The translations under genes and the position numbers were made by a program. A stretch of 64,000 nucleotides of DNA from Ectobacillus funiculus (GTDB taxonomy: Bacteria > Bacillota > Bacilli > Bacillales > Bacillaceae_G). The notes under the pieces were generated by a model that had not been told where the DNA came from, did not search any database, and worked only from the letters and a program-made list of their open reading frames with translations. Positions 18,535 through 28,742 of the stretch are shown in pieces. The stretch is taken from contig NZ_SCFM01000027.1 in assembly GCF_004138295.1 (NCBI RefSeq), forward strand, positions 1 through 64,000, in the 5' to 3' direction. The stretch's first letter is position 1. Each line of letters opens with the position of its first letter.

Positions 18535-19236
18535 TTGTACAGAGCAGCCATTCCGAATTTATTTACACTCGGAAATTTATACAGCGGTTTTCTATCTATC
18601 GGCTACGCATCTATTGGGCATTACAGGTCAGCTGCCATTCTCGTCTTAATTGGCATGATGCTCGATAGTCTCGACGGACGGATTGCCCGCTTGCTGCGAG
18701 TTGATTCCCCTCTTGGAAAAGAATTGGATTCTCTCGCAGATGTAGTGACATTTGGAGCAGCACCTGCCCTCTTAATGTACTATACCTCTTTTTCACAATA
18801 CGGTGTTGCCGGATTGTACATAGCCGGACTGTTTCCGTTATTTGGTGCGTACCGCTTAGCTCGTTTTAATGTAACAGCAACTGCAACATCCTTAAAGTAT
18901 TTCACAGGTGTTCCAATTACAGCGGCAGGGGGAATTGTAGCATTTCTCACATTATTTTCTCGCGTGATTCCAAACATTGTACTCATTCTCATTTTTATCA
19001 TCTTTGCTATCTTGATGGTAAGCCGCATTCAAATTCCAAGCTTAAAGGATATACCAATTCCAAAATATAGCATCATTGTCACACTATTTTTGATTGCAAT
19101 TATTTTCACCTTGTATAAACGAGAGATAAACCGCATGCCAGAATTTTTGTTCATTGCTATTCCTCTCTACATTCTTTACATGCTATCGCAGTTTTTACGA
19201 CGCAGACATTTTGAAAAGAGTAGCAATAAAAAATAA
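18535..19236 (+). CDS. pssA: PssA, CDP-diacylglycerol-serine phosphatidyltransferase
   Basis: Membrane enzyme of 233 residues making phosphatidylserine from CDP-diacylglycerol and serine. The CDP-alcohol phosphotransferase signature is complete: Asp47-Gly48, Ala51-Arg52, Gly61, Asp65 and Asp69. It is followed by at least five hydrophobic helices. The start is TTG with AAGGGAT upstream; no better codon exists in frame. No phosphatidylserine decarboxylase gene is adjacent. Confidence 0.9.
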   Translation: MYRAAIPNLFTLGNLYSGFLSIGYASIGHYRSAAILVLIGMMLDSLDGRIARLLRVDSPLGKELDSLADVVTFGAAPALLMYYTSFSQYGVAGLYIAGLFPLFGAYRLARFNVTATATSLKYFTGVPITAAGGIVAFLTLFSRVIPNIVLILIFIIFAILMVSRIQIPSLKDIPIPKYSIIVTLFLIAIIFTLYKREINRMPEFLFIAIPLYILYMLSQFLRRRHFEKSSNKK

Positions 19237-19264
19237 TCCCCTCACGCGAGGGGATTATTTTTAT
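19228..19264. terminator. Bidirectional terminator between pssA and a small gene
   Basis: AATAATCCCCT-CACGCG-AGGGGATTATT flanked by A and T runs. It covers the pssA stop codon and the last codons of the leftward small gene. Confidence 0.88.
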
Positions 19265-19376
19265 TGCTATCTTGCGTATTGCTTTTATTGTTCTTTTTCG
19301 TAGTTGTATCTTTTTCTGTACCGTAATGATAGTTAGTCAATTTACCCGTATCTCTGTACTGCTCATTTTCGCTCAT
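19242..19376 (-). CDS. Small hydrophilic protein (44 residues)
   Basis: A short gene with a strong ribosome site (GAAGGAGG) nine bases before its ATG. The product is very hydrophilic, rich in Lys, Asn and Thr, with an N-terminal SENEQYRDTGKL and a low-complexity middle. No membrane helix. I do not recognise it. Small Asn/Lys/Thr-rich proteins of this kind are common among Bacillus spore-associated proteins, but that is only a possibility. Its last codons form one arm of the pssA terminator. Confidence 0.6.
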   Translation of the reverse strand: MSENEQYRDTGKLTNYHYGTEKDTTTKKNNKSNTQDSNKNNPLA

Positions 19377-19451
19377 ACATAATTGCCTCCTTCGTGATAC
19401 TGCGCTCTTAGTTTAAACCAAAACCGCTAGTTCACGAATGGCATTATTTCC

Positions 19452-19631
19452 CTATCGCTGCAATACAGATTGCTCAGGCGGCTTCATAATCCGTTTGCGT
19501 TTTTCAAACGTTGCAATCTCCGTAAAGCCATGACGAAGCAATGTTTCCACATTTTGTGCCACATAGCTGCCGGTATCATCTGGGTAGTGTGAATCAGAGG
19601 AAACTGTAATCGGAACCTGGTGCTTCGCCGC
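19452..19631 (-). pseudogene. hisJ: hisJ remnant (C-terminal 59 codons)
   Basis: The frame continues directly after the hisE stop codon, in the same phase, and reads 59 codons to its own TAG. The peptide contains VPITVSSDSHYPDDTGSYV and then LLRHGFTEIATFEKR. This is the C-terminal end of a PHP-type histidinol-phosphatase, where SDSH supplies metal ligands. The first three quarters or more of the gene are missing and there is no start. In related bacilli hisJ follows the his genes, so this is a deletion scar in place. Confidence 0.8.
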
Positions 19632-19955
19632 CTACAGGCTCTCGATTTCTTTTCGATCTGCTGTCTTAGACAGCTTTCCTTGCCTGCGCTCTAGCTCCTT
19701 CTTTACGTCCTCAAGCGCAATCCCCTTCTCAGCAAGGAGAACAAGGCAATGAAAAGTTAAATCGGCAATTTCATACACGAGCTCTTCCTTATCATTATTT
19801 TTTGCTGCAATTAGAACCTCGGTAGCTTCTTCGCCTACTTTTTTTAAGATTTTATCTTCGCCTTTTGTAAACAAGTAATTTGTGTACGACTCCGCTACTG
19901 GATTGTTTTTCCGGTCTACAATAGTTTCGTACAATGCACGCAGTATATCTGTCAT
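19632..19955 (-). CDS. hisE: HisE, phosphoribosyl-ATP pyrophosphatase
   Basis: All-alpha MazG-like enzyme of 107 residues that hydrolyses phosphoribosyl-ATP to phosphoribosyl-AMP. The motif [16 protein letters not shown] followed by [17 protein letters not shown] gives the acidic metal-binding residues. Here HisI and HisE are separate proteins, not the HisIE fusion seen in many bacteria. It lies 12 bases after hisI. Its stop codon is immediately followed by the hisJ remnant, so the deletion breakpoint may have trimmed the HisE C-terminus; length appears normal. Confidence 0.93.
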   Translation of the reverse strand: MTDILRALYETIVDRKNNPVAESYTNYLFTKGEDKILKKVGEEATEVLIAAKNNDKEELVYEIADLTFHCLVLLAEKGIALEDVKKELERRQGKLSKTADRKEIESL

Positions 19956-19967
19956 TTTCTTTTCCTC

Positions 19968-20273
19968 CTATAGCACCTTCGTAAAGAAACAAGTGCGGCT
20001 TCCCGTATGGCATGCCGGTCCAATTTGATTTACACGCACAAGCAGTGTATCTTGGTCACAATCCAAGTACATTTCTTTTACATGCTGAAAATGCCCAGAC
20101 GTTTCTCCTTTATTCCACAATTTATTGCGGGAACGGGAAAAAAACCATGTTGTTTTTGTTTCTAATGTTTTAGCATAGGATTCTTCATTCATATAGCCGA
20201 GCATGAGCACATCATTCGTTGTATCATCAATAATAACAGCAGGCAATAGTCCTTTAGAGAAATCCGGCTTCAT
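19968..20273 (-). CDS. hisI: HisI, phosphoribosyl-AMP cyclohydrolase
   Basis: Enzyme of 101 residues that opens the purine ring of phosphoribosyl-AMP. The signatures are [20 protein letters not shown] and the metal-binding block [11 protein letters not shown], with the Cys residues of [10 protein letters not shown]. It starts in a four-base overlap with hisF, and HisE follows as a separate gene. Confidence 0.94.
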   Translation of the reverse strand: MKPDFSKGLLPAVIIDDTTNDVLMLGYMNEESYAKTLETKTTWFFSRSRNKLWNKGETSGHFQHVKEMYLDCDQDTLLVRVNQIGPACHTGSRTCFFTKVL

Positions 20274-21028
20274 CGTCTCACCTCAATGCGCGCCTTGGCA
20301 AGTTCTTCCTTTGTTTCTGCAATCGTCGTTTCTCCATAATGATAAATCGACGCTGCTAATGCTGCATCCACTGATGTTTCCTGGAATACTTCTACAATAT
20401 GACCATTATTGCCGCAGCCGCCCGATGCAATGACTGGGATTGTAACCGCCTGGCAAACAGCCTCCGTTAATTCTAAATCATAGCCTTGCTTTGTACCATC
20501 TGCATCCATGCTTGTCAGCAAGATCTCACCCGCACCAAGCTCTTCCGCCTTTTTTGCCCACTCTAGTACGTCAAGGCCCGTATCGATACGACCGCCGCTT
20601 ACAAACACATTCCACTTACCGTCAGAAACGCGCTTTGCATCAATCGCTACGACGATACATTGTGCTCCAAAATGCTCAGCACCCTCTGCAATCAGCTGTG
20701 GATTACGAACCGCTGCAGAGTTTAGGGAAATTTTGTCCGCACCGGCGCGCAAGAGATTATACATCTCTTCAACTGAGCCAATGCCGCCGCCAACTGTTAA
20801 TGGAATAAATACTTCAGCTGCAGTGCGCTCTACAACGTCAATCATCGTTTTGCGTCCTTCATGCGTTGCTGTAATATCTAAAAATACAAGTTCGTCCGCT
20901 CCAGCCCGGTTGTAAATTTCCGCAATCTCCACTGGATCCCCAACGTCTGCTAGCCCGACGAAATTTACACCCTTTACCACGCGTCCATTTTTCACATCTA
21001 AACAAGGGATAATGCGCTTCGTTAACAT
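20270..21028 (-). CDS. hisF: HisF, imidazole glycerol phosphate synthase cyclase subunit
   Basis: TIM-barrel protein of 252 residues. The N-terminal [19 protein letters not shown] has the catalytic Asp of the first strand, and [15 protein letters not shown] carries the second. It joins ammonia from HisH to PRFAR, giving imidazole glycerol phosphate and AICAR. It overlaps hisA by seven bases, consistent with translational coupling. Confidence 0.96.
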   Translation of the reverse strand: MLTKRIIPCLDVKNGRVVKGVNFVGLADVGDPVEIAEIYNRAGADELVFLDITATHEGRKTMIDVVERTAAEVFIPLTVGGGIGSVEEMYNLLRAGADKISLNSAAVRNPQLIAEGAEHFGAQCIVVAIDAKRVSDGKWNVFVSGGRIDTGLDVLEWAKKAEELGAGEILLTSMDADGTKQGYDLELTEAVCQAVTIPVIASGGCGNNGHIVEVFQETSVDAALAASIYHYGETTIAETKEELAKARIEVRR

Positions 21029-21741
21029 ACTGCCACCGCCTGCAGTGCTTCTTCTAGCGCGAATTTCCCTTCGTATAAAGCTTTACCAGTAATCACACCA
21101 TACAGGTTCATTTCATGTAAGTTTTTAATATCCTCTAGGGAGCTTACACCGCCAGATGCAACGATATCAACATTCACTGCATCCTGCAAAGCCTTAAGCT
21201 GCTCAAGATTTGGGCCTGTAAGTGTTCCATCTCGGGAAATATCAGTAAAAATAATTGTTTTTACTCCCATTTCCTCCATTTGCTTTGCAAGTGTGATGTA
21301 ATGAACATCTGATACATCAAGCCAGCCTCTTGTCGCAACTAATTCATCCTTTGCATCAATGCCAACAACAATACGCTCCCCGTACTTGTCAAGAGCCTCC
21401 TGCAAAAATGCTGGATTTAAAAGCGCAGCTGTGCCGATAATAACACGTGATACACCAACTGATAATAATGCTTCAATTGTTTCCATCGAGCGAATGCCGC
21501 CGCCCACTTGAACAGGAATCTTTAATGTACGTGCAATACTTTCAATTACAGGTAAATTCGTTGGTGTACCATCTAACGCACCATCTAAGTCGACAAGGTG
21601 AAGGAATGGAGCACCTAATTTTTCAAATACAATCGCTTGCTCAAGCGGATTTTCGTTTACAACGGTTTCCTGTTGAAATTGTCCTTGATATAAGCGAACA
21701 CAACGTCCATTTTTTAAGTCAATTGCTGGGAAGATGAGCAT
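21022..21741 (-). CDS. hisA: HisA, ProFAR isomerase
   Basis: TIM-barrel isomerase of 239 residues and sister of His[20 protein letters not shown] contains the first catalytic Asp, and [16 protein letters not shown] the second. VGGGIRS and ASGGVSS form the phosphate sites. It converts ProFAR to PRFAR. It overlaps hisH by 28 bases, an unusually long overlap for this operon. Confidence 0.96.
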   Translation of the reverse strand: MLIFPAIDLKNGRCVRLYQGQFQQETVVNENPLEQAIVFEKLGAPFLHLVDLDGALDGTPTNLPVIESIARTLKIPVQVGGGIRSMETIEALLSVGVSRVIIGTAALLNPAFLQEALDKYGERIVVGIDAKDELVATRGWLDVSDVHYITLAKQMEEMGVKTIIFTDISRDGTLTGPNLEQLKALQDAVNVDIVASGGVSSLEDIKNLHEMNLYGVITGKALYEGKFALEEALQAVAVC

Positions 21742-22343
21742 GTTTCGACCAACTCCTTAAAGTTTTGTAACATTTTTAATCCAACGTCGCTGCTTTTTTC
21801 CGGATGGAATTGTGCACCGTAAATATTTCCCTTTGAAACAACACCTGGTACAAACACACCATAGTCGCTTCCTGACACTATCACATCATTTGCTGTATCT
21901 GCATAAAAGGAGTGGACATAATATACATATGGATTTCCTGTAAGACCTTGCAATAATGGTGACTCTTGCTTCGTCTCTAACGCGTTCCAGCCCATATGCG
22001 GAATTTTGCGGCCTGCAGGCAGTTTACGTACTGTCCCCGGAAGTAAGCCAAGGCCCTCTGTAAATTCAATTTCCTCACTTGCCTCAAATAATAGCTGCAT
22101 CCCTAGACAAATGCCTAACACCGGCTTGCCAGAGGCTGCTTGCTCTTTAATAAGAGAAATTAATCCGCGCTCCTCTAGCTCCTTCATTGCTTTCGGAAAC
22201 GCACCAACGCCTGGCAAAACGATTCCGTCGCTTTGACGGATTGTTTCCGGGTTATCGGTAATTTCACATGTTACGCCAATATGCTCCAGTGCCTTTGAAA
22301 CGCTGCGCAAGTTCCCCATTCCATAATCAATAATGGCGATCAT
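21714..22343 (-). CDS. hisH: HisH, imidazole glycerol phosphate synthase glutaminase subunit
   Basis: Class I glutamine amidotransferase of 209 residues. The triad is visible: Cys79 in GICLGMQ, His180 and Glu182 in QFHPEKS. It supplies ammonia to HisF. I start at [11 protein letters not shown], which follows the hisB stop by one base. A reading 15 residues longer overlaps hisB and has no family support. Confidence 0.95.
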   Translation of the reverse strand: MIAIIDYGMGNLRSVSKALEHIGVTCEITDNPETIRQSDGIVLPGVGAFPKAMKELEERGLISLIKEQAASGKPVLGICLGMQLLFEASEEIEFTEGLGLLPGTVRKLPAGRKIPHMGWNALETKQESPLLQGLTGNPYVYYVHSFYADTANDVIVSGSDYGVFVPGVVSKGNIYGAQFHPEKSSDVGLKMLQNFKELVETCSSSQQLT

Positions 22344-22344
22344 A

Positions 22345-22932
22345 TTACAACATTCCCTTCGTTGAATTGATGCCGGTAATCTTTTCATTAATCGCTACCG
22401 CTTCCGATAAAGCACGGCCGAATGCCTTAAACAACGCCTCAATTTTATGATGCGTGTTTGTTCCATACAGCACGCGCGCATGAAGTGTGATACCTGCATT
22501 AAAGCTAACAGCACGGAAAAATTCCTCTGTTAACTCAGTATCATATGTTCCAAGGCGGTGATTTGTAAGCTCTGCATCAAATACTAAAAACGGACGTGCG
22601 CTAATATCTAATGAAACAAAGCCCAATGCTTCATCCATTGGAACGTAGGACGTGCCATATCGATTAATTTGCTTTTTGTCACCAAGTGCTTCCTTGATGC
22701 ACATCCCGATAACAATACCTACATCCTCTACTGTATGGTGAGAATCGATGTGTAAGTCTCCATTTGCCCGTACCTTTAGTCCAATACGTCCGTGTCTAGC
22801 AAAAGCTGTAAGCATATGGTCAAAAAAGCCGACCCCTGTCTCAATGCTCACTTCTGCTGGATTGTCTAAATCAATTGATACGGTAATATCTGTTTCTGAT
22901 GTTACCCGTGAAAACTCTGCTGTCCGTGTCAT
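22345..22932 (-). CDS. hisB: HisB, imidazoleglycerol-phosphate dehydratase
   Basis: Monofunctional dehydratase of 195 residues. The manganese-binding repeats [15 protein letters not shown] and [16 protein letters not shown] are intact, and GVGFFDHML is present near the N-terminus. No histidinol-phosphatase domain is fused to it, which matters because hisJ is truncated here. It overlaps hisD by four bases. Confidence 0.96.
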   Translation of the reverse strand: MTRTAEFSRVTSETDITVSIDLDNPAEVSIETGVGFFDHMLTAFARHGRIGLKVRANGDLHIDSHHTVEDVGIVIGMCIKEALGDKKQINRYGTSYVPMDEALGFVSLDISARPFLVFDAELTNHRLGTYDTELTEEFFRAVSFNAGITLHARVLYGTNTHHKIEALFKAFGRALSEAVAINEKITGINSTKGML

Positions 22933-24230
22933 TCATCTGCTCCCCCTTTTTCCTCAAAGCGAATCGAAATCGCACGCGCATGAGCCTGCAGACCTTCTTT
23001 TTCCGCTAAGATAACAATTTGATCCTTTACTTGCTCTAACGCCTCTCTTGTATACGATAAAAAGCTTGATTTTTTCACAAAATCATCAACGGATAGCGCG
23101 GAGAAAAAGCGCGCAGTTCCGCTCGTTGGCAGCACATGATTCGGTCCGGCGAAATAATCACCAAGCGGTTCTGGTGCGTACGGTCCAATAAAGATGGAGC
23201 CAGCATGCTGGATATCCGCAAGAGCCGTCATCGGCTCATGAATATGAAGTTCTAAATGCTCAGGAGCAATTTCATTGGATACCGCAAATGCTTCCTGCAG
23301 TGAATCCACGACAACAATTGCGCCGTTCGCCTCAATAGAGGCTCTAGCAATATCCGCACGCGGCAACTCCTGCAATTGTCGCTCTACTTCCTGCTTTACC
23401 TGCTGCGCAAGCTCCTTATGTGTTGTAATCAGAATCGCTGTCGCATTCGTATCATGCTCTGCCTGCGACAATAAATCCGCTGCAATAAACGATGCGTTTC
23501 CTGTTTCGTCGGCAATGACGACAATTTCAGACGGTCCCGCAATCATATCAATGTTAACAGCACCAAATACAGCACGCTTTGCTAGCGCTACATACATATT
23601 GCCTGGTCCAACAATTTTGTCAACGCGCGGAATCGATTCGGTTCCATACGCGAGCGCTGCGACTGCCTGTGCGCCGCCGATGCTGTAAATCTCATCTACA
23701 CCTGCAATATGGGCAGCAGCTAAAATATGAGGGTTCACACCATCCTTTCCTGGCGGTGTCACCATCACAATCCGCTTCACTCCTGCAATTTTGGCAGGAA
23801 GCACATTCATTAATACAGAAGAAGGGTATGCAGCCGTACCACCTGGCACATACACGCCTACCGTATGAAGCGGTCGAATTAATTGTCCTCGTATAATACC
23901 CTTTGTATCTGCATCCACAAAGCCTTGTCGCTTTTGCTTCTCATGGTATGATACGATATTACGCTTTGCACCCTCTAAAGCTTCTAAAAAGGAGGAATCA
24001 ACAGATTCTACTGCGCGTGCTATTGCTTCTGTTGAGACGCGAAATGATGCTAGCTCTACTCCATCGAATCGACTCGTATATTCACGCAGCGCTTCATCCT
24101 TACGCGTCTTGATATCTGTGATAATGCGCTCTACCGCTTCCGCTGCAGTTTTTTCCACTCGTCCCGCTTCTTCCCGAAGCACAGTCATATCATTTAGAAT
24201 ACTGGAAATATCTCCGTATAAAATTTTCAA
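22929..24230 (-). CDS. hisD: HisD, histidinol dehydrogenase
   Basis: Zinc- and NAD-dependent enzyme of 433 residues catalysing the last two steps, histidinol to histidine. [12 protein letters not shown] and [18 protein letters not shown] are family signatures; LLSQAEHD carries zinc-site residues. The C-terminal [18 protein letters not shown] is also conserved. It lies 12 bases after hisG. Confidence 0.96.
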   Translation of the reverse strand: MKILYGDISSILNDMTVLREEAGRVEKTAAEAVERIITDIKTRKDEALREYTSRFDGVELASFRVSTEAIARAVESVDSSFLEALEGAKRNIVSYHEKQKRQGFVDADTKGIIRGQLIRPLHTVGVYVPGGTAAYPSSVLMNVLPAKIAGVKRIVMVTPPGKDGVNPHILAAAHIAGVDEIYSIGGAQAVAALAYGTESIPRVDKIVGPGNMYVALAKRAVFGAVNIDMIAGPSEIVVIADETGNASFIAADLLSQAEHDTNATAILITTHKELAQQVKQEVERQLQELPRADIARASIEANGAIVVVDSLQEAFAVSNEIAPEHLELHIHEPMTALADIQHAGSIFIGPYAPEPLGDYFAGPNHVLPTSGTARFFSALSVDDFVKKSSFLSYTREALEQVKDQIVILAEKEGLQAHARAISIRFEEKGGADE

Positions 24231-24242
24231 GCTGCGTCCTCC

Positions 24243-24878
24243 TTACACCCGTGCTGACAGATGCTCTTCAATTTGCGTAATAATTGAAAACATCTCATCT
24301 TTTTTCATTTTTAAGGAAGCTTTATTTGCAATGAGACGTGCTGAAATATCGCAAATATCTTCAAAGACAATTAAACCATTTTCCCGTAATGTTGCCCCTG
24401 TTTCGACAATATCAACAATCGCATCTGCAAGGCCAAGAAGGGGGGCAATTTCTACAGAGCCTTCTATCTTGATAATTTCTACATCCTCGCCTTTGCGGCG
24501 GAAATACGCAGACGCAACATTTGGATATTTCGTTGCAATTGTTTTCTTTTTATAACTATCAGGGTTATAAGAAGGAATCGATGCCACGCTAAACTTACAA
24601 CGGCCAATTCCTAAGTCTACCATTTCGTATAATTCCTTTTCATTCTCCATTATCACATCTTTTCCGACGATACCAATATCAGCAACACCATGCTCAACAT
24701 ACGTAAGCACATCGACTGCCTTTACGAGAATAAAGGAGACATTTGCGTTATGACTGTGAAAAACAAGCTTTCTTCCTTTATCCTTTAATTCCGAGCAATC
24801 AATACCGATTTTCTCGAGAAGTGGAACAATCTGCTTTTCCAGTCTCCCTTTTGTCAACGCGATTTGAATGTGACGCAT
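24243..24878 (-). CDS. hisG: HisG, ATP phosphoribosyltransferase (short form)
   Basis: Short-form catalytic subunit of 211 residues, lacking the C-terminal regulatory domain of long HisG. Short HisG works as a complex with HisZ, which is the adjacent gene. Typical motifs are [11 protein letters not shown] at the N-terminus and [16 protein letters not shown] start at [10 protein letters not shown] with AGGAGGG upstream. The gene overlaps hisZ by 25 bases. Confidence 0.95.
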   Translation of the reverse strand: MRHIQIALTKGRLEKQIVPLLEKIGIDCSELKDKGRKLVFHSHNANVSFILVKAVDVLTYVEHGVADIGIVGKDVIMENEKELYEMVDLGIGRCKFSVASIPSYNPDSYKKKTIATKYPNVASAYFRRKGEDVEIIKIEGSVEIAPLLGLADAIVDIVETGATLRENGLIVFEDICDISARLIANKASLKMKKDEMFSIITQIEEHLSARV

Positions 24879-26116
24879 GAGGTTTCTCCCTCCTTTTCCA
24901 GCTCCCATTTTTCTTTCCAAGCGTACTCCTTAAGCTTACCACCTGATGTATCAACGACAGCGGCAACCTTATTTGCTCTTGCAAAGCTAAATGTCTCCTC
25001 GAGCGAAGACATCATAGATAACTCGGTCTTTACACCTTCTTTAATGTATAAAGCGCGAAGCCTTTCTGCTTCTTCAATTGTTTCCAATGAATAATGGATC
25101 AGCACCTCTGTTGGTTCTTCTTTTGAAGGCGGATTCTGCTCCTTAAGCACCCGTACAATTTGATCTACCTCAAGGGCAAGTCCAGTCGCTGGAAGGGACT
25201 CTCCAAAGTGCTCCATTAATTCATCATAACGACCACCGCTTAAAATTTCATCTCCAACCTCATGGGCGTAACCACGGAAAATGACCCCAGTATAGTAATC
25301 AAGGTTTTGAATCATGCCTAAGTCTACGGATATGTAATGACCGTATCCTAGCCGTTCCACCGTTTCATATATATCACGAACGCGCTGAATCGCTTCCTTC
25401 ATTTCTGCATTGGCAGCCAAACTCTCAGCTTCGTCAATCACGTCTAAACCGCCAAATAAGCGGGGCAAACGCTGAAGCAGCTGAACGGTTTCATCGTTTT
25501 GGTCAAATTTCTTCTCCTCTAAAAATTGAGAGAGTCCTGTATAGCTCTTGTTTTCGATATATTCACGTAAAATCGCCTCATCTTCCTCTGTTAAGGAAAG
25601 CTTTTTGACGATAGACTTGTAGAGTTTCACCTGACCAATCTCGATTTTGAATTGTGTGAGGCCTACATCCTGCAATGCTGTAATTGCGCTCACAATGCAT
25701 TCAATCTCCGCACGCAAATTATCAACGCCAATAATTTCAATCCCAGTTTGCGTTAATTCATTGTACTTTCCTGTCATGCTTTTGTTCGCACGAAAAATAT
25801 TTCCACTATATGTGAGCTTGAGCGGCGGCTTCATCATCGTAGAGCCTACTACCCGGGCAATTGGAATCGTCATGTCAGGACGAAGCACTAAAATACGACC
25901 GTGATGATCAAAAAATTTGTACATTTTTTCTTCATCTATTGGGCGATTACGGAAGGAAAACACATCATAAAACTCAATTGTTGGCGTACGCACCTCTTCA
26001 TAACCACGCGATATAAACACACGGCGCAGGCGCTGTTCAATTTCTTCCTTTAATGTGCACTCTTCAAATAAAACGTCCCTCGTTCCGCTTGGATTTGCTC
26101 GTTTCCACTTTGTCAT
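24854..26116 (-). CDS. hisZ: HisZ, ATP phosphoribosyltransferase regulatory subunit
   Basis: HisRS-like paralogue of 420 residues that lacks tRNA-synthetase function and gives histidine feedback control to short HisG. It keeps the class II core ([13 protein letters not shown] and the [12 protein letters not shown] block). It is the first gene of the his operon. The start ATG has AAGGGGTG upstream, and an in-frame TTG one codon earlier is not needed. Confidence 0.94.
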   Translation of the reverse strand: MTKWKRANPSGTRDVLFEECTLKEEIEQRLRRVFISRGYEEVRTPTIEFYDVFSFRNRPIDEEKMYKFFDHHGRILVLRPDMTIPIARVVGSTMMKPPLKLTYSGNIFRANKSMTGKYNELTQTGIEIIGVDNLRAEIECIVSAITALQDVGLTQFKIEIGQVKLYKSIVKKLSLTEEDEAILREYIENKSYTGLSQFLEEKKFDQNDETVQLLQRLPRLFGGLDVIDEAESLAANAEMKEAIQRVRDIYETVERLGYGHYISVDLGMIQNLDYYTGVIFRGYAHEVGDEILSGGRYDELMEHFGESLPATGLALEVDQIVRVLKEQNPPSKEEPTEVLIHYSLETIEEAERLRALYIKEGVKTELSMMSSLEETFSFARANKVAAVVDTSGGKLKEYAWKEKWELEKEGETSCVTFKSR

Positions 26117-26132
26117 CAAAACACCCCTTATC

Positions 26133-26145
26133 TTTCGAAACGAAA
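26133..26145. promoter_or_regulatory. Palindrome TTTCG-N3-CGAAA, downstream of the his promoter
   Basis: TTTCGAAACGAAA lies between the his -10 element and the hisZ start codon, flanked by one more matching C/G pair. It has the same architecture as the palindrome upstream of the -35 element. Candidate operator for a histidine-responsive repressor. Confidence 0.55.
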
Positions 26146-26157
26146 GTTGCTACCTAA

Positions 26158-26186
26158 AAGATACAGAGGAACGAAAGGTATGTCAA
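26158..26186 (-). promoter_or_regulatory. Promoter of the his operon
   Basis: TTGACA, a 17-base spacer and TATCTT on the minus strand, about 42 bases before hisZ. This is a near-consensus SigA promoter and shows that his transcription is separate from the ilv-leu operon. Confidence 0.8.
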
Positions 26187-26190
26187 ATAG

Positions 26191-26203
26191 TTTCGAGCCG
26201 AAA
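26191..26203. promoter_or_regulatory. Palindrome TTTCG-N3-CGAAA, upstream of the his promoter
   Basis: TTTCGAGCCGAAA sits five bases before the -35 element. Its centre is 58 bases from the matching palindrome on the other side of the promoter. Confidence 0.55.
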
Positions 26204-26232
26204 GAAAGGAAAGAATGTCGGAATCTGTCCTG

Positions 26233-26373
26233 TAAAGAAAACTCGCCGACTGGCAAGCCCCGCTCCCCTGGTGAAGACAGAGGCGTAGTTGCGCCCTTAT
26301 ACTCCATTCCTAAAATTTATCGCTACGTCTAATTGGCATCTAGCTAGAAATTTATACTTTCCTAAAGTGTAAA
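26233..26373 (-). repeat. Dispersed structured repeat, copy D (long form)
   Basis: Complete long-form copy between the his promoter and leuD. On the minus strand the final hairpin CTTGCC-AGTC-GGCGAG is fully paired, with one T-G pair, and is followed by TTTTCTTTA. It is the only copy without a leftward gene end immediately to its right; copy E lies about 300 bases further. The bases between D and E hold nothing I can assign. Confidence 0.85.
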
Positions 26374-26675
26374 AAAGTGGGCTTGACACATTCAGTCTCA
26401 TCAAGGAAAAACGGACATGGTCCGCCCTTGCCCCTGCGGGAGAATATTCTTTGACACACAAGGCATTGTTTCCTTTTTATGACAAAAGTTATTCTACAGC
26501 TCAGAACAGGTCCGCATCCAAAAAGCTTTCTTATCTTTTAAAATATCCAGCACACAAAACGTGCAGTTCTACGAAGCCCACTCATAAAAAGTTCCCTTAT
26601 GTTCCTCACGATCCAAGGTGCTCTTCTTCTTTGCATAGCCAAGAATCCTTTGCCGGATGGATCTAGGTTTATCAA

Positions 26676-26760
26676 AACAACCAGCTGATTGACAAGCCAT
26701 TAGGCGAAGGCAGAAGTGTAATTGCACTTTGCTCCTAAAATTCCCTACAAGTGTAAAGAA
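26676..26760 (-). repeat. Dispersed structured repeat, copy E (internally deleted)
   Basis: Diverged copy: GCTGATTGACAAGCCATTAGGCGAAGGCAG at the left in fragments, then TGTAATTGCACTT, TCCTAAAATT and AAGTGTAAAGAAA. The central TACGTCG-to-GAAATTT section is missing. It abuts the leuD terminator. Confidence 0.65.
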
Positions 26761-26797
26761 AAACCTTCAATTGGCCTATGCCGCATTGAAGGTTTTC
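26759..26797. terminator. Bidirectional terminator after leuD
   Basis: AAAACCTTCAAT pairs with ATTGAAGGTTTT around a 13-base loop that itself can pair partly. It ends the ilv-leu operon. Confidence 0.85.
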
Positions 26798-26803
26798 TAC
26801 ACT

Positions 26804-27370
26804 TTATACGCGTTGTTCGTACAGAGCGATTTCTTTCTCGTATTGAAGAGTAACAGCAATATCATCTAAGCCTTTTAACAGCTTTTCACGCCAAACCGGT
26901 TCAATAGAGAAAGAGAAAGTTTCATCTCCTGCTGTAACAGTTTGTTCTTCAAGGTTTACCTCAATCTCAACATCAGCAGCAAGAGAAGCAAGCTTCTTAC
27001 GTGCAGATTCATCAAGAACAACCGGAAGAATTCTATTTTTTGTACAGTTCATATAAAAAATATCAGCAAAGCTTCCAGCAATAACCACTGAAAAACCATA
27101 GTCGGCTAACGCCCATGGCGCGTGCTCACGGGAAGAACCGCACCCGAAGTTTTCTCCAGAGACAAGAATCGTAGCGCCTTTTCGTTGGTTTAACGGAAAT
27201 TCTGGATTATCGCTGCGATCATCCAGATAACGCCATTCATCAAATAAAAACTCACCAAAACCTGTACGCTCAATGCGTTTTAAATATTGCTTCGGGATAA
27301 TTTGATCCGTATCAATATTATCATTCATTAATGCTACTACTGTTCCCTTATGCGTAAGAAACGGCTGCAT
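26804..27370 (-). CDS. leuD: LeuD, isopropylmalate isomerase small subunit
   Basis: Small subunit of 188 residues, swivel domain of the aconitase fold. [13 protein letters not shown] and [17 protein letters not shown] are diagnostic. With LeuC it interconverts 2- and 3-isopropylmalate. I start at MQPFLTHKG after AAAGGAGGAG. The gene overlaps leuC by 23 bases and is followed by a terminator. Confidence 0.95.
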   Translation of the reverse strand: MQPFLTHKGTVVALMNDNIDTDQIIPKQYLKRIERTGFGEFLFDEWRYLDDRSDNPEFPLNQRKGATILVSGENFGCGSSREHAPWALADYGFSVVIAGSFADIFYMNCTKNRILPVVLDESARKKLASLAADVEIEVNLEEQTVTAGDETFSFSIEPVWREKLLKGLDDIAVTLQYEKEIALYEQRV

Positions 27371-28742
27371 GGTGCTCCTCCTTTCGAATGTCAACGAAAC
27401 GTCCGTGTACAGCTGCTGCCGCAGCCATTGCTGGGCTGACTAGATGTGTACGTGCGCCTTTTCCTTGACGTCCTTCAAAGTTACGGTTAGAAGTAGATGC
27501 ACAATGCTCACCTGCTGGCACTTGGTCTGGGTTCATTCCAAGACACATAGAGCAGCCTGCTTCACGCCATTCAAAACCTGCTTCAATAAATACCTCATGA
27601 AGCCCTTTTTTCATCGCTTCATTACGCACCTGCTTTGAACCAGGAACAACAAGAGCCCGCACTCCTTCTTTTACCTTTTTCCCTTTGATAAAGGAAGCTG
27701 CTTCCTCCAGGTCAGAAAGGCGAGAGTTTGTACAGGAGCCGATAAATACGTGCTGCACTTCAATATCCTCAACCTTTTGTCCTGGTGTAAGACCCATATA
27801 TTCGTAAGCACGCTCATCATTCACATCAGCAGCTGGTGGAAGCACTGCATCTATACTTACACCCATGCCAGGATTTGTTCCCCAAGTCACGTACGGAGCA
27901 AGGTTAGATACATCCACAGTTACGTGGCGATCGTAGACAGCATCCTCATCTGTAAAAAGTGTTTTCCAGTCTTCTACAGCTTTTTCGAAATTCTCTGGAG
28001 CGAAAGGACGGCCTTTTACGTAACCGAATGTCGTTTCGTCAGGTGCAATCAATCCCGCTTTTGCCCCGCCTTCAATCGCCATGTTACAAAGCGTCATTCG
28101 CTCTTCCATCGTCATATTTTCAATTGCTTCTCCGTAGAACTCAATCACGTGCCCTGTTCCCATGGAAACGCCGTACATCGCAAGCAAATGTAAAATAATA
28201 TCTTTAGAGTACACACCTTTTGCAAGCTTGCCTTTCAGTTCCACACCCATTGACTTTGGCTTCTTTTGCCAAAGCGCTTGTGTAGCTAATACATGCTCAA
28301 CCTCGCTTGTCCCAATACCAAACGCCAGAGCGCCAAACGCACCGTGTGTAGAAGTGTGACTGTCACCGCAAACAATTGTTTTGCCCGGCTGAGTTAATCC
28401 AAGCTCAGGACCGATTACGTGAACAATCCCTTGGCGCTCGTCATCCATACCGGCAAGAGTCACACCAAATTCCTTACAGTTTGCGCTTAGCGTATCCATT
28501 TGCTTCTTCGCAATCTCATCTGTAATATTCCAAACATCCTTTGTCGGAACATTATGATCCATCGTAGCAAAAGTCAAATCAGGTCTTCTTACCTTACGGC
28601 CTGCAAGACGAAGCCCTTCAAACGCTTGTGGAGACGTTACTTCGTGGACAAGGTGAAGATCGATATAGATGAGTTCAGACCCGCCTTCAGTTTCCGCTAC
28701 AACGTGACGTTCCCACAATTTATCGAACAATGTTTTTGCCAT
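27348..28742 (-). CDS. leuC: LeuC, isopropylmalate isomerase large subunit
   Basis: Aconitase-family protein of 464 residues with the three cluster cysteines in IGSCTNSR and [31 protein letters not shown] is also diagnostic. Its ATG overlaps the leuB stop codon by one base. Nothing in the sequence suggests loss of function, even though leuA at this locus is gone. Confidence 0.96.
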   Translation of the reverse strand: MAKTLFDKLWERHVVAETEGGSELIYIDLHLVHEVTSPQAFEGLRLAGRKVRRPDLTFATMDHNVPTKDVWNITDEIAKKQMDTLSANCKEFGVTLAGMDDERQGIVHVIGPELGLTQPGKTIVCGDSHTSTHGAFGALAFGIGTSEVEHVLATQALWQKKPKSMGVELKGKLAKGVYSKDIILHLLAMYGVSMGTGHVIEFYGEAIENMTMEERMTLCNMAIEGGAKAGLIAPDETTFGYVKGRPFAPENFEKAVEDWKTLFTDEDAVYDRHVTVDVSNLAPYVTWGTNPGMGVSIDAVLPPAADVNDERAYEYMGLTPGQKVEDIEVQHVFIGSCTNSRLSDLEEAASFIKGKKVKEGVRALVVPGSKQVRNEAMKKGLHEVFIEAGFEWREAGCSMCLGMNPDQVPAGEHCASTSNRNFEGRQGKGARTHLVSPAMAAAAAVHGRFVDIRKEEHHAAVSYA

